Source: Acidobacteriota bacterium
GTDB lineage: Bacteria > Acidobacteriota > Thermoanaerobaculia > Multivoradales > JAHEKO01
Direction: 5' to 3'
Length of the DNA: 18,640 bases
NCBI GenBank assembly: GCA_024638355.1
Contig: JAHEKO010000005.1
Location: 7,176-25,815, forward strand
Made by a program: the position numbers and the translations under genes. The notes under the pieces are model-generated. The model was given only the letters and a program-made list of their open reading frames with translations. It was not told the origin of the DNA and made no database searches. Position 1 is the stretch's first letter, and every line of letters starts with the position of its first letter. This document shows, one piece after another, positions 6,076-14,300 of this stretch.

Positions 6076-7199
6076 GAATCGTCACGCTACTGATGGCACT
6101 CCTACTCACGGCCACGCCGTTTGCCGGGTGGGCCGAAGACGAGCCCGGCGAGAGCGACTTCCTCACCCGGGTTCGACGTTTGACCTTCGAGGGACGGCGC
6201 GCCGGCGAAGGCTACTTCTCGCCCGACGGCAGCCGGCTCGTCTTCCAGAGCGAGCGCCAGCCCGGCAACCCCTTCTTCCAGATCTACCTGCTCGACATGG
6301 ACACGGGGGAAAGCCGCCTTGTCTCGCCGGGCACCGGCAAGACGACGTGCGCCTTCATCCACCCGGTCGCCGGCGACATTCTCTTCGGCTCGACGCACCA
6401 CGATCCCGAGTCGGAGGCCTATCAGAAGGCCGAGCTCGAGGCGCGGGCCGAGGGCCGGGAGAAGCGCTACGGATGGGACTACGATCCGGAGATGGACATC
6501 TGGGTGGCCGCCGCCGACGGCAGCGGCTACCGGCGGCTGACCGACGCGCGAGGCTACGACGCCGAGGGCAGCTACTCCCCCGACGGCGATTGGATCGTCT
6601 TCTCCTCGCTGCGTGATGCCTACGACCGTGAGCTGAGCGAAGCGGAGAAGAAGCTCCTCGAGGTCAATCCCGCCTACTTCGGCGAGATCTACGTCATGCG
6701 TGCCGACGGCACGGAGCAGCGCCGGCTGACGGACGCGCCGGGCTACGACGGCGGGCCCTTCTTTACGGCCGACGGCTCGAAGATCGTCTGGCGCCGGTTC
6801 GACGAGGAGGGGCTGATCGCCGACGTCTGGATCATGAACGCGGACGGTAGCGAACCACGGCAGGTGACCGACTTCGGCGCGATGAGCTGGGCGCCGTACG
6901 AGCATCCGTCGGGCGAATACATCTTCTTCGCCTCGAACAAGCTGGGCTTCGAGAACTTCGAGGTGTTCATCGTCGACTTCGAAGGCACCAAGGAGCCCGT
7001 GCGGGTGACCTACACCGACGGCTTCGACGGCCTGCCGGTGCCGAGTCCCGACGGCCGGCGGCTGGCCTGGACCTCGACCCGCCACAGAGGCGAGGGCGGC
7101 CAGCTCTACCTCGGCGAGTGGAATCACCAGGCGGCGCTCGCGGCGCTCGAGCGCGCTCCCGCGCGCCTCGGCTCCGAGGCATCCGACTCGCCGGAATAG
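6072..7199 (+). CDS. Secreted TolB-like PD40 beta-propeller protein
   Basis: The product has 375 residues with a signal peptide (1-21, ending GWA-ED). It carries at least five PD40/WD40-like blades with the signature SPDGxxxxF: EGYFSPDGSRLVFQS, GSYSPDGDWIVFSS, PFFTADGSKIVWRR, YEHPSGEYIFFASN and VPSPDGRRLAWTSTR, alternating with 'DIWVAAADGSGYRRLTDARGY'-type strands. This is the fold of the TolB C-terminus and of DPP-IV-like propellers. No hydrolase domain follows, so it is a propeller-only protein, likely a periplasmic binding or sensor module. The ATG overlaps the previous stop, and GAGGAG lies 8 bases upstream. The adjacent M28 peptidase follows after 38 bases; a partnership is possible but not shown. 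Confidence 0.85.
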   Translation: MRIVTLLMALLLTATPFAGWAEDEPGESDFLTRVRRLTFEGRRAGEGYFSPDGSRLVFQSERQPGNPFFQIYLLDMDTGESRLVSPGTGKTTCAFIHPVAGDILFGSTHHDPESEAYQKAELEARAEGREKRYGWDYDPEMDIWVAAADGSGYRRLTDARGYDAEGSYSPDGDWIVFSSLRDAYDRELSEAEKKLLEVNPAYFGEIYVMRADGTEQRRLTDAPGYDGGPFFTADGSKIVWRRFDEEGLIADVWIMNADGSEPRQVTDFGAMSWAPYEHPSGEYIFFASNKLGFENFEVFIVDFEGTKEPVRVTYTDGFDGLPVPSPDGRRLAWTSTRHRGEGGQLYLGEWNHQAALAALERAPARLGSEASDSPE

Positions 7200-7237
7200 A
7201 TCTGGAAGCCAAGCGGCTTCCCGGAGAGAATCGAGAA

Positions 7238-9064
7238 ATGAATAGAGCAGTGCAAACAAGTGTGATCTGCGCGATCTGCGCTCTGACGACGGCCGTAGCG
7301 CCACTCGCCGCCAACAGCCCTCTCCGGAGCCACGTGAGCTTCCTCGCCTCCGACGAGCTCGAGGGAAGACTTACCGGCAGCGCCGGCGAGCGGATCGCCG
7401 CCGACTACCTCGCCGGCGAGCTCGAGAAGCTCGGCGCCCAGCCGCTGCCCGGCAGCGACGGCTTCAAGCTACCGTTCGAGTTCACCGCCGGCACCAGCGA
7501 CGGCGGAACGACTCTCGGTCTGACCTCGGCGGATCTCGACAAGGAATGGAGCGGTACCGACAGCGTGCAGGCCCTGTCGTTCTCCGAGAACGCCAGCGTG
7601 ACGGGCGGCGTCGTTTTCGCTGGCTACGGCATGGTGGTGCCGGAGAGCCAGGACTTCGGCTACGACAGCTACGCCACCCTCGATGTCGAGGACAAGATCG
7701 TCCTGGTCCTGAGGTACTTCCCGGAGGAGATGGATCAGGAGAGCCGCTCCACCCTCGCCCGCTACTCCGGCTTGCGCTACAAGGCGCTGCAGGCTCGCGA
7801 GCGGGGCGCCAAGGCGCTTCTGGTAGTGAGCGGTCCGCGCTCGCCCAACGCCGGCGAAACGGTAGCGATGACCTTCGACACCGCCGTGGCCGGCTCGGGC
7901 ATCGTAGCCGCGAGCGTAGGCGGCGCGGTCGCCGACCAGCTCTTCGAGTTCGTCGCCGACCAGACCCTCGACCAGGCTCAGGCCTCGCTCGACGACGGGA
8001 ATCCACACGTGACCGGCTTCGAGATTCCGGGCGTCGAGCTGACGCTCGACGTCAAGGTCGAGCGTGAGCGAAGGACCGGCCACAATGTGGTCGGGGTGCT
8101 GCCGGGCGGCGATTCCGCAAGCGCCGACAAGCCGTACGTCGTGCTCGGCGCGCACTTCGACCACCTGGGGCGCGGCAAGAACGGCAACTCGCTCGCCCGC
8201 CGGGAAGAGGCCGGCGGCGTGCACTACGGCGCCGACGACAACGCCTCGGGCGCGGCCGCGGCTCTGATGGCGGCCGGTCGTCTCGCCGGCATGGAGCGCA
8301 AGCGCGACGTGGTGGTCGCCTTCTGGTCCGGCGAGGAGCTCGGACTGCTCGGGGTGAACGCCTTCCTCGACGGCGCCGAGAGCGAGACCGCGCTCGACGC
8401 CGACAACACCGTGGGCTACGTCAACCTGGACATGGTCGGGCGCATGAAGGACAACAAGCTCACGATCCAGGCGGCCGGCTCGAGCTCCGTCTGGCCGCGT
8501 CTGATCGAGCAGAGCAACGTGCCCGTCGGCTTCGACATCCAGGCGATGGACGATCCCTACCTGCCGACCGACAGTACGGCCTTCAACGGCATCTCCGTAC
8601 CGAGCCTGAACCTGTTCACCGGCAGCCACGAGGACTACCACCGGCCTTCCGACACCGCCGACAAGATCAACTACGACGATCTCGAGCGGATCGCCCGGTT
8701 CAGCGCTCTCATCACCTACAAGCTCGCCAATCTCGAGACCGCTCCCGAGTTCGTCAAGGTGGCGCCCAGGACCGATCGGGGAGGCAACCGCGACACCGTG
8801 CGCGCCTTCACCGGAACCATTCCCGACTACTCCACCGAGGTCGAGGGCTTGCGGCTCTCCGGCGTCATCGAAGGCGGGCCGGCGGCCGAGGGCGGGCTTC
8901 AGGAAGGCGACGTCATCGTCGAGTTCGCGGGGCAGACGATCGCCAACATCTACGACTACACCTACGCCCTCGACGCGGTGAAGATCGGCGAGCCTGTCCA
9001 CGTCGTCTTCCAGCGCGACGGCGAGCGGATGGAGGTCACGATCACGCCGCGGGCTCGCAAGTAG
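7238..9064 (+). CDS. Secreted M28 metallopeptidase with PA and PDZ domains
   Basis: The 608-residue protein starts at ATG 7238 (GGAGAG 9 bases upstream) with a signal peptide ending APLAANS. A protease-associated (PA) insert occupies roughly residues 110-240. The M28 co-catalytic two-zinc site is complete: H306 in GAHFDHLG, the DDN aspartates at 333/334 in YGADDNASG, the catalytic and ligand pair E366-E367 in WSGEELG, D398 in NLDMVGR, and H468 in DYHRPSDT. A C-terminal PDZ domain (about 520-606) contains GVIEGGPAAEGGLQEGDVIV. Family members are extracytoplasmic aminopeptidases that release N-terminal amino acids. Substrate preference cannot be read here. It sits in a plus-strand run between the PD40 protein and a NUDIX hydrolase 19 bases downstream. 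Confidence 0.92.
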   Translation: MNRAVQTSVICAICALTTAVAPLAANSPLRSHVSFLASDELEGRLTGSAGERIAADYLAGELEKLGAQPLPGSDGFKLPFEFTAGTSDGGTTLGLTSADLDKEWSGTDSVQALSFSENASVTGGVVFAGYGMVVPESQDFGYDSYATLDVEDKIVLVLRYFPEEMDQESRSTLARYSGLRYKALQARERGAKALLVVSGPRSPNAGETVAMTFDTAVAGSGIVAASVGGAVADQLFEFVADQTLDQAQASLDDGNPHVTGFEIPGVELTLDVKVERERRTGHNVVGVLPGGDSASADKPYVVLGAHFDHLGRGKNGNSLARREEAGGVHYGADDNASGAAAALMAAGRLAGMERKRDVVVAFWSGEELGLLGVNAFLDGAESETALDADNTVGYVNLDMVGRMKDNKLTIQAAGSSSVWPRLIEQSNVPVGFDIQAMDDPYLPTDSTAFNGISVPSLNLFTGSHEDYHRPSDTADKINYDDLERIARFSALITYKLANLETAPEFVKVAPRTDRGGNRDTVRAFTGTIPDYSTEVEGLRLSGVIEGGPAAEGGLQEGDVIVEFAGQTIANIYDYTYALDAVKIGEPVHVVFQRDGERMEVTITPRARK

Positions 9065-9083
9065 ACGCGGCGCCGCCGAACCG

Positions 9084-9587
9084 ATGAACCGCCCCCCGGG
9101 CCGGCCCGGGCCCAAGCGCACCTCGGCGGGGCTCCTCCTGTTCCGCCGCCCCGCCGAGGCGCTCGAGGTCTTCCTGGTCCACCCCGGCGGCCCCTTCTTC
9201 GTCCATCGCGACGATGGATTCTGGAGCGTGCCCAAGGGCCTGATCGATCCGGGCGAAGACGCGCTCGCCGCCGCCCGGCGGGAGTTTCGCGAAGAGACCG
9301 GCCAGCGGGTTCGAAGCTGCGCGCCCGCGCCCGAGTTCCTGGAGCTCGAGTGGATCGTCCAGCGCGGCGGCAAGCGCGTCGTCGCCTGGGCCTTCGAGGG
9401 CGACTGGCCCCGCGGCGCCGAGCTCGAGAGCAACACCTTCCCGCTCGAGTGGCCGCGCGGCTCGGGCCGCTACGTCGACACCCCCGAGATCGACCGCGCC
9501 GAGTTCTTCGACCTCGCCACCGCGCGCCGCAAGATCAACCCGGCGCAGGAGGCGTTTCTGGACCGGCTGCTCGACCGGATCCCGTAG
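9084..9587 (+). CDS. NUDIX hydrolase (COG4119-like NTP pyrophosphohydrolase)
   Basis: The product is a 167-residue cytoplasmic protein with a complete NUDIX box GLIDPGEDALAAARREFREETGQ (G-x5-E-x7-REFREETG), the Mg-binding helix that cleaves nucleoside diphosphate-linked substrates. The flanks SAGLLLFRR, VFLVHPGGPFF and DGFWSVPKG match the COG4119 subgroup of predicted NTP pyrophosphohydrolases; the true substrate is unknown. No Shine-Dalgarno precedes the ATG, which lies 19 bases after the peptidase stop, so translation may depend on the upstream gene. Its TAG stop (9585-9587) lies inside the GTAG terminus of palindromic element copy B. Confidence 0.9.
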   Translation: MNRPPGRPGPKRTSAGLLLFRRPAEALEVFLVHPGGPFFVHRDDGFWSVPKGLIDPGEDALAAARREFREETGQRVRSCAPAPEFLELEWIVQRGGKRVVAWAFEGDWPRGAELESNTFPLEWPRGSGRYVDTPEIDRAEFFDLATARRKINPAQEAFLDRLLDRIP

Positions 9588-9724
9588 CGCCCCCACCTGT
9601 GGGGGGCGATCCCGCCCGGCACGGGCTAGATGACCTGTTGGCGGGCGATCCCGCCCGGCACTGGTCGAGTGACCGGTGGGGGGCGCCGCCCGCGGATTCG
9701 CCCGGAAACGGGTCCGAGCGCTAC
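9584..9724. repeat. Palindromic intergenic element, copy B (141 bp)
   Basis: The element fills the gap between the convergent NUDIX and M20 genes. It begins GTAGCGCCC and ends GAGCGCTAC. Its left arm (CGCCCCC at 9588-9594, 7-base loop, GGGGGCG at 9602-9608) and its right arm (9694-9724, GGATTCGCCCGG...GCGCTAC) match copy A at 3372-3449. Between them it has expanded by a roughly 39-base tandem unit starting GGGCGATCCCGCCCGGCAC at 9604 and 9643, with a weaker third start at 9681. Its ends provide both flanking stop codons: TAG at 9585-9587 (plus) and at 9723-9721 (minus). The strong hairpins may also act as a bidirectional terminator, although no U-tract is present. Confidence 0.78.
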
Positions 9725-11208
9725 AGTTCGTCGGTGTTGCGGATCAGCCGCCGGAAGTAGCGGATCGCGAGATCCACGCTCTCCACGCTCAGCCGCTCGT
9801 TGGTGCCGTGGACGCGCGCCATGTCGCCTTCCCGGATGAAGACGGGCAGGAAGCGGAAGACGTTGCGCGAGCGTGGGGCGTAGTACTTGGCGTCGGTGCC
9901 GCCGAGCACCAGGTAGGGAGTGACCAGAAGCTCTTCGCCGGGCAGCACCTCGCGCAGCGTGCGGCCGACGAGGCGGAAGGCCGGGCTCTCCACGTCCGAG
10001 ATGGGGGAAGGGTCCTGTCCGAAGCCGAAAGCGGTGTCGATCGTGATTCGGGCGTCGTCGACGACGGCGCGCACGCGCTCGGTCACGCTCTCGACCGTCT
10101 CGCCGGGAAGAATCCGGAAGTTGACCACCGCCCGCGCGGTGATCGGCAGAACGTTGTCCTTGACACCGGCGTCGAACATGGTGGCGGCCGTCGTCGTTCG
10201 AAGCGACGCCGAGCCGCCCGGCGAGTTCGCCATGCCGCGCTTGACCAGCGGCGCGGTCAGCCACAGGTTGGCGATCGCCAGGCGCCGGCTGAACGTCGCC
10301 TCCGGGCCGACGAAGGCGAGCATCTCGCGCGTCGCGCCGTCGATGCGCAGCGGAAACGGATCGTCCTCGAGGCGCTGGATGGCGCGGCTCAGGATGCCGA
10401 TCGCCGTGCTCTCGGGCGGCGTCGAGGAGTGCCCGCCTTCGGCGGCGGCAACCAGCTCGAGGCTGACGTAACCCTTCTCCGCGATGCCGATGATGGCGAC
10501 CGGACCGTCGGTCCCTGGCATCATGCCTTCGGTGATCGCGCCCCCCTCGTCGAGGACCAGGGCGTAGTCGCCGACGCGGCGAGACTCGAGCAGGTCGGCG
10601 ATCTTCTGGGCGCCCTGGCGTCCTCCGACCTCCTCGTCGTGCCCGAAGGCGATGTAGATCGTGCGTCGCGGGCGAAAGCCCTCGGCGAGAAGGCTCTCGA
10701 CCGACTCGAGAATAGCGATGACGGTGGCCTTGTCGTCCATCGCCCCTCGACCCCAGATCCAGCCGTCGGCGATGACGCCGCCGAAGGGGGGATGGGTCCA
10801 CCGATCCTCGGTGCCGGGAATCACCGGCACTACGTCCTGGTGGCCCATCAAGACGACCGGCGCGAGCGACGGGTCGACGCCCTCCCAGGTGTAGAGCAGG
10901 CTGAGCTCGCCGACCGTCTCGCGCGCGAGGGTCTCGTGCACTCGCGGATAGGTCTCCGTCAGCCAGAGGTGCAAGGCTCGGAACTCCTCGCGCTCGGGAG
11001 GCGCCGGCGGCGGCAGCGACACGGTGCGGAAGGTGAGCGCCGTCGCCAGGCGCTCGGCGGCACCGAACGGCACCGGCTCGGGCTCGGCGGCCAGCTCGGC
11101 CGGCGGCGCGAAGACGTCCTGTCGCGACCCGAAGAAGAGGGTTCGAGAGACCGCGACTCCGCCGAGAACGAGGAGGAGGAGCAGCGCGAGTGCCAGGGCT
11201 CGTTTCAT
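9721..11208 (-). CDS. Membrane-anchored M20 peptidase, PM20D1 / carboxypeptidase S-like
   Basis: The protein has 495 residues from ATG 11208. An in-frame GTG at 11223 would add MVRHR; neither has a clear Shine-Dalgarno, and I prefer the ATG because it opens directly on the hydrophobic segment (residues 4-20). The order of zinc motifs is that of M20 enzymes: H123 and D125 in GHQDVVPV, D158 in GRGAMDDKA, catalytic E192 with E193 in GHDEEVGG, D220 in LVLDEGG, and H467 in ARVHGTNERLS. The surrounding text (PPFGGVIADGWIWGRG, RRTIYIAFGHDEEVGG) matches the vacuolar carboxypeptidase S / PM20D1 branch, whose members hydrolyse peptides or N-acyl amino acids. It is likely tethered at the outer face of the inner membrane. 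It is divergent from the glutamate dehydrogenase gene. Confidence 0.9.
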   Translation of the reverse strand: MKRALALALLLLLVLGGVAVSRTLFFGSRQDVFAPPAELAAEPEPVPFGAAERLATALTFRTVSLPPPAPPEREEFRALHLWLTETYPRVHETLARETVGELSLLYTWEGVDPSLAPVVLMGHQDVVPVIPGTEDRWTHPPFGGVIADGWIWGRGAMDDKATVIAILESVESLLAEGFRPRRTIYIAFGHDEEVGGRQGAQKIADLLESRRVGDYALVLDEGGAITEGMMPGTDGPVAIIGIAEKGYVSLELVAAAEGGHSSTPPESTAIGILSRAIQRLEDDPFPLRIDGATREMLAFVGPEATFSRRLAIANLWLTAPLVKRGMANSPGGSASLRTTTAATMFDAGVKDNVLPITARAVVNFRILPGETVESVTERVRAVVDDARITIDTAFGFGQDPSPISDVESPAFRLVGRTLREVLPGEELLVTPYLVLGGTDAKYYAPRSRNVFRFLPVFIREGDMARVHGTNERLSVESVDLAIRYFRRLIRNTDEL

Positions 11209-11243
11209 GCGGTGGCGGACCACTTTGTCACAGCGCCTCGGCC

Positions 11244-11272
11244 CGCGACGAGCCGCGCTGCGGCGAGTCGCG
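11244..11272. promoter_or_regulatory. 29-bp dyad in the M20 / glutamate dehydrogenase divergent region
   Basis: CGCGAC-GA-GCCGC-GCT-GCGGC-GA-GTCGCG is symmetric except for the central triplet and two GA/GA steps. As DNA it resembles a dimeric-regulator operator. As RNA from the minus strand it would form a hairpin in the M20 5' leader, ending 20-35 bases before the start codon. On the plus strand it lies upstream of the proposed glutamate dehydrogenase promoter. Confidence 0.45.
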
Positions 11273-11285
11273 CGATCGGGGAATC

Positions 11286-11321
11286 TTGCAACGGCGCCTC
11301 AGCCGGGTCATAGTCTGAGGC
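11286..11321 (+). promoter_or_regulatory. Promoter of the glutamate dehydrogenase gene with overlapping dyad
   Basis: TTGCAA (11286-11291), 17 bases, then CATAGT (11309-11314) fit a housekeeping promoter at 4/6 in each box. An inverted repeat GCCTCAG-N12-CTGAGGC (11296-11302 and 11315-11321) brackets the -10 box, which is where a repressor would act. The predicted leader is about 30 bases and carries GGAGGAAGA before the GTG start. Confidence 0.5.
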
Positions 11322-11351
11322 CTTGCGCACTTTCCAGCGGAGGAAGAGTCG

Positions 11352-14300
11352 GTGACCGCATCTGCCGCCCACAGCAAGCGTGAGTTGATCGAGTGGCTCG
11401 TCGGCCGGGTTCATGAGCGACCCGACGATTCGCAGGCTGCCGACGTCGAGGCGTTTGTCGAGGCCTTCTACGCCGACTGCGCTCCGCGCGAGTTGATGGA
11501 GTCGACTCCCGACGACCTCTATGGGGCCGTGCTGGCCTTCTGGCGCTTCGCGCAGCAGCGACGGCCGGGAGAGGCGAAAGTACGCGTTTTCAACCCCAAG
11601 GTCGATGAGAACGGCTGGCAGTCGTCGCACACGGTGGTCGAGTTCATCACCGACGACATGCCCTTCCTGATCGACTCGGCCATCGCCGAGCTCAACCGGG
11701 TGGACATCGATGTCGTGATGCTGGTGCATCCGATCTTCAGCGTGCGCCGCGACCAGGAGGGACGGCTGATCGGCCTCGGCGAGGGCGAGAACGGAGGTCT
11801 TCAGGAATCGTACGCGCAGATCCAGGTGAGCGAGCAGCAGCCCGAGACCCATGCCGAGCTAGGCGACGGGATTCTCCGGGTTCTCGCCGACGTGCGGCGG
11901 GCGGTGGAGGACTGGCAGCCGATGCTGGCCGCTGCCGAGCGCATCGAAGCCGAGCTTACCGAGAGCCCCCCCAAGCTTCCGGCCGACGAGGTCGAGGAGG
12001 CGATCGCGCTGCTCAGGTGGATGCGCGACGGCCGCTACACCTTCGTCGGCTACCGCCGTTACGTCTTCCAGGGCGAGGGGGAGGGTCTCAAGGTCAGCCT
12101 CGATCCCGAGAGCGGGCTCGGACTGCTGCGCGATCCGAAGATCAAGGTGTTCGGAGGCCTGCGCGGCGTCGAGCTTACCGAAGAGCAGTCACAGTTCCTG
12201 CGCGAGAGGAAGCTGGTGAGGATCACGCAGACCCTCCGCCGGTCGACCGTGCATCGCGGGGTGAGCCTGGATACGGTCGCGGTCGGCGTCTTCGACCAGG
12301 AGGGAACGGTGATCGGCGCCAAGCTGTTCGTCGGCCTCTTCACCACCGAAGCCTTCTCCGAGAGTCCGCGGGTGATCCCGCTTCTCCGGCGCCGCGCGCG
12401 ATGGGTGCTCGAGCAGTCCGGGCTGCCCGAGGGCAGCCACAGCGCCCGCCAGCTTCAGCACGTGTTGGACAGCTACCCGCGCACCGAGCTCTTCCAGATC
12501 ACCAACGAGGAGCTGCTCGAGACGGCGATCGGCATCCTGCACCTCCAGGACCGCAATCGCACGGCCCTGTTTGTCCGCCACGATCCGTTCGAGCGCTTCG
12601 TCTCGTGTCTCGTCTACCTGCCGCGCGATCGCTATTACACGTCGAACCGGCTGAAGATCGAGAGCATTCTCGAGCAGGCGTACCAGGGCAAGGTCGATCG
12701 GTTCTACACCCACGTCACCGACTCGCCGCTCGCTCGTCTCCACTTCATCGTCAGGACGCCGCTGCGCGACGGCCACGCTCCGCCGGTAGAGGAAGTCGAG
12801 GAGCGTCTCGCCCAGGCGGTGCGCGCCTGGGAAGACCGGCTCACGGAGGCGCTGATCGCCGAGCACGGCGAAGCGCGCGGCACGGTGCTCGCTCGCCGCT
12901 ACGCCGGGTCCTTTCCGGGTGGCTATTCCGATCTCTACAAAGAGATGCTGGCAGTGCTGGACATCGAGCGCATGGAGGAGGCGCTGAGCGAGGGACCGAT
13001 CGCGATCAATCTCTACCGGTCGGCCGACTCGAGCGAGAGCGAGCTCAACTTCAAGATCTACCTGACCGGCCATCGCACCCACCTCTCCGACGTTCTGCCG
13101 ATGCTCGAGAACATGGGCTTGAGGGTGGTCGACGAGCGGCTGTTCGAGGTGCATCCGGAGGAGTCCGACCGCAGCGTCTGGATTCGCGATCTGTCCATGG
13201 TGACGGAGGACAATCGGCCGCTGGTCCTCTCCGACGTGCGCGCGCCGTTCCACGAGATCTTCTCCCGCATCTGGTCGGGCGAGATGGAGAACGACAGCCT
13301 CAACAAGCTGGTGATGATCGGCGGCCTGCAGCCGCGCGAGGTCACGCTGATCCGGGCCTACTCGAAGTACCTGCGGCAGACGCGCATTCCCTTCAGCCAG
13401 GGCTACATGCGCTCGACCCTGGCGGCCCATCCCGACGTGGCGCGCATGCTGGTGGACCTCTTTCTCGAGCTGTTCGATCCCGACGGCGACGGCGCGGCCG
13501 AAGACGAGGCGGCGGCCCTGGCGCGCGCCATCGAGGCTCGGCTCGAAGCCGTCTCCAGCCTCGACGAGGATCGGATCCTCCGCCGCTTCCTCAACGCCAT
13601 CCAGTCGACGCTGCGCACGAACTACTTCCAGACCGACGAAGACGGCAAGCCCAAGCCCTATCTGGCGATGAAGATCGATTCCCGGTCGATCGAGGAGCTG
13701 CCGCTGCCCAGGCCCTATCGCGAGATCCACATCCACAGTCCGCGGATGGAGGCGATTCATCTGCGCGGCGGGCCGGTGGCGCGCGGCGGCATTCGCTGGT
13801 CGGATCGCCGCGAGGACTTCCGCACCGAGATCCTCGGCCTGATGAAGGCGCAGATGGTGAAGAACGCCGTCATCGTGCCGGTCGGATCGAAGGGCGGCTT
13901 CGTCGTGCGCCGGCCGCCGGAAGAGCGCGAGGCGCTGCAGCAGGAGGTGCGCGAGTGTTACCAGACCATGATGCGCGGCCTGCTCGACCTGACCGACAAC
14001 CTCGACGGGAACGAGGTGGTGCCGCCGCCGCGCGTCAAGCGGCGCGACGACAACGATCCCTACCTGGTGGTGGCGGCCGACAAGGGCACGGCGACCTTCT
14101 CCGATACCGCCAACGCCATCTCCCAGGAGCACGGTTTCTGGCTGAACGACGCCTTCGCCTCGGGCGGCTCGGCCGGATACGACCACAAGAAGATGGGCAT
14201 CACCGCGCGCGGCGTCTGGGAGGGGGTGAAGCGACACTTTCGCGAGCTCGGCACCGACATTCAGAGCTCCGACTTCACCGTCGTCGGTGTGGGCGACATG

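Noticed and set aside
7296..7304. A third GTAGCGCC terminus of the palindromic element
   Set aside because: It is in the coding sequence of the M28 signal peptide (VAP) and has no second arm.
7469..9436. A 655-codon minus-strand open frame opposite the M28 and NUDIX genes
   Set aside because: It spans two validated plus genes and their gap and has no motif; shadow frame.
9588..9720. Rho-independent terminator for the convergent genes
   Set aside because: The stems are strong but there is no U-tract on either strand; kept only as a possible property of the repeat element.
9584..9724. CRISPR array, because of repeated units with spacing
   Set aside because: Only two clear units of about 39 bases occur, the units are contiguous and not separated by unique spacers, and there are no cas genes.
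9626..10801. A minus-strand frame overlapping the M20 gene and the repeat element
   Set aside because: It runs in another frame of the M20 gene, is Arg-rich, and reads through the palindromic element; no family match.
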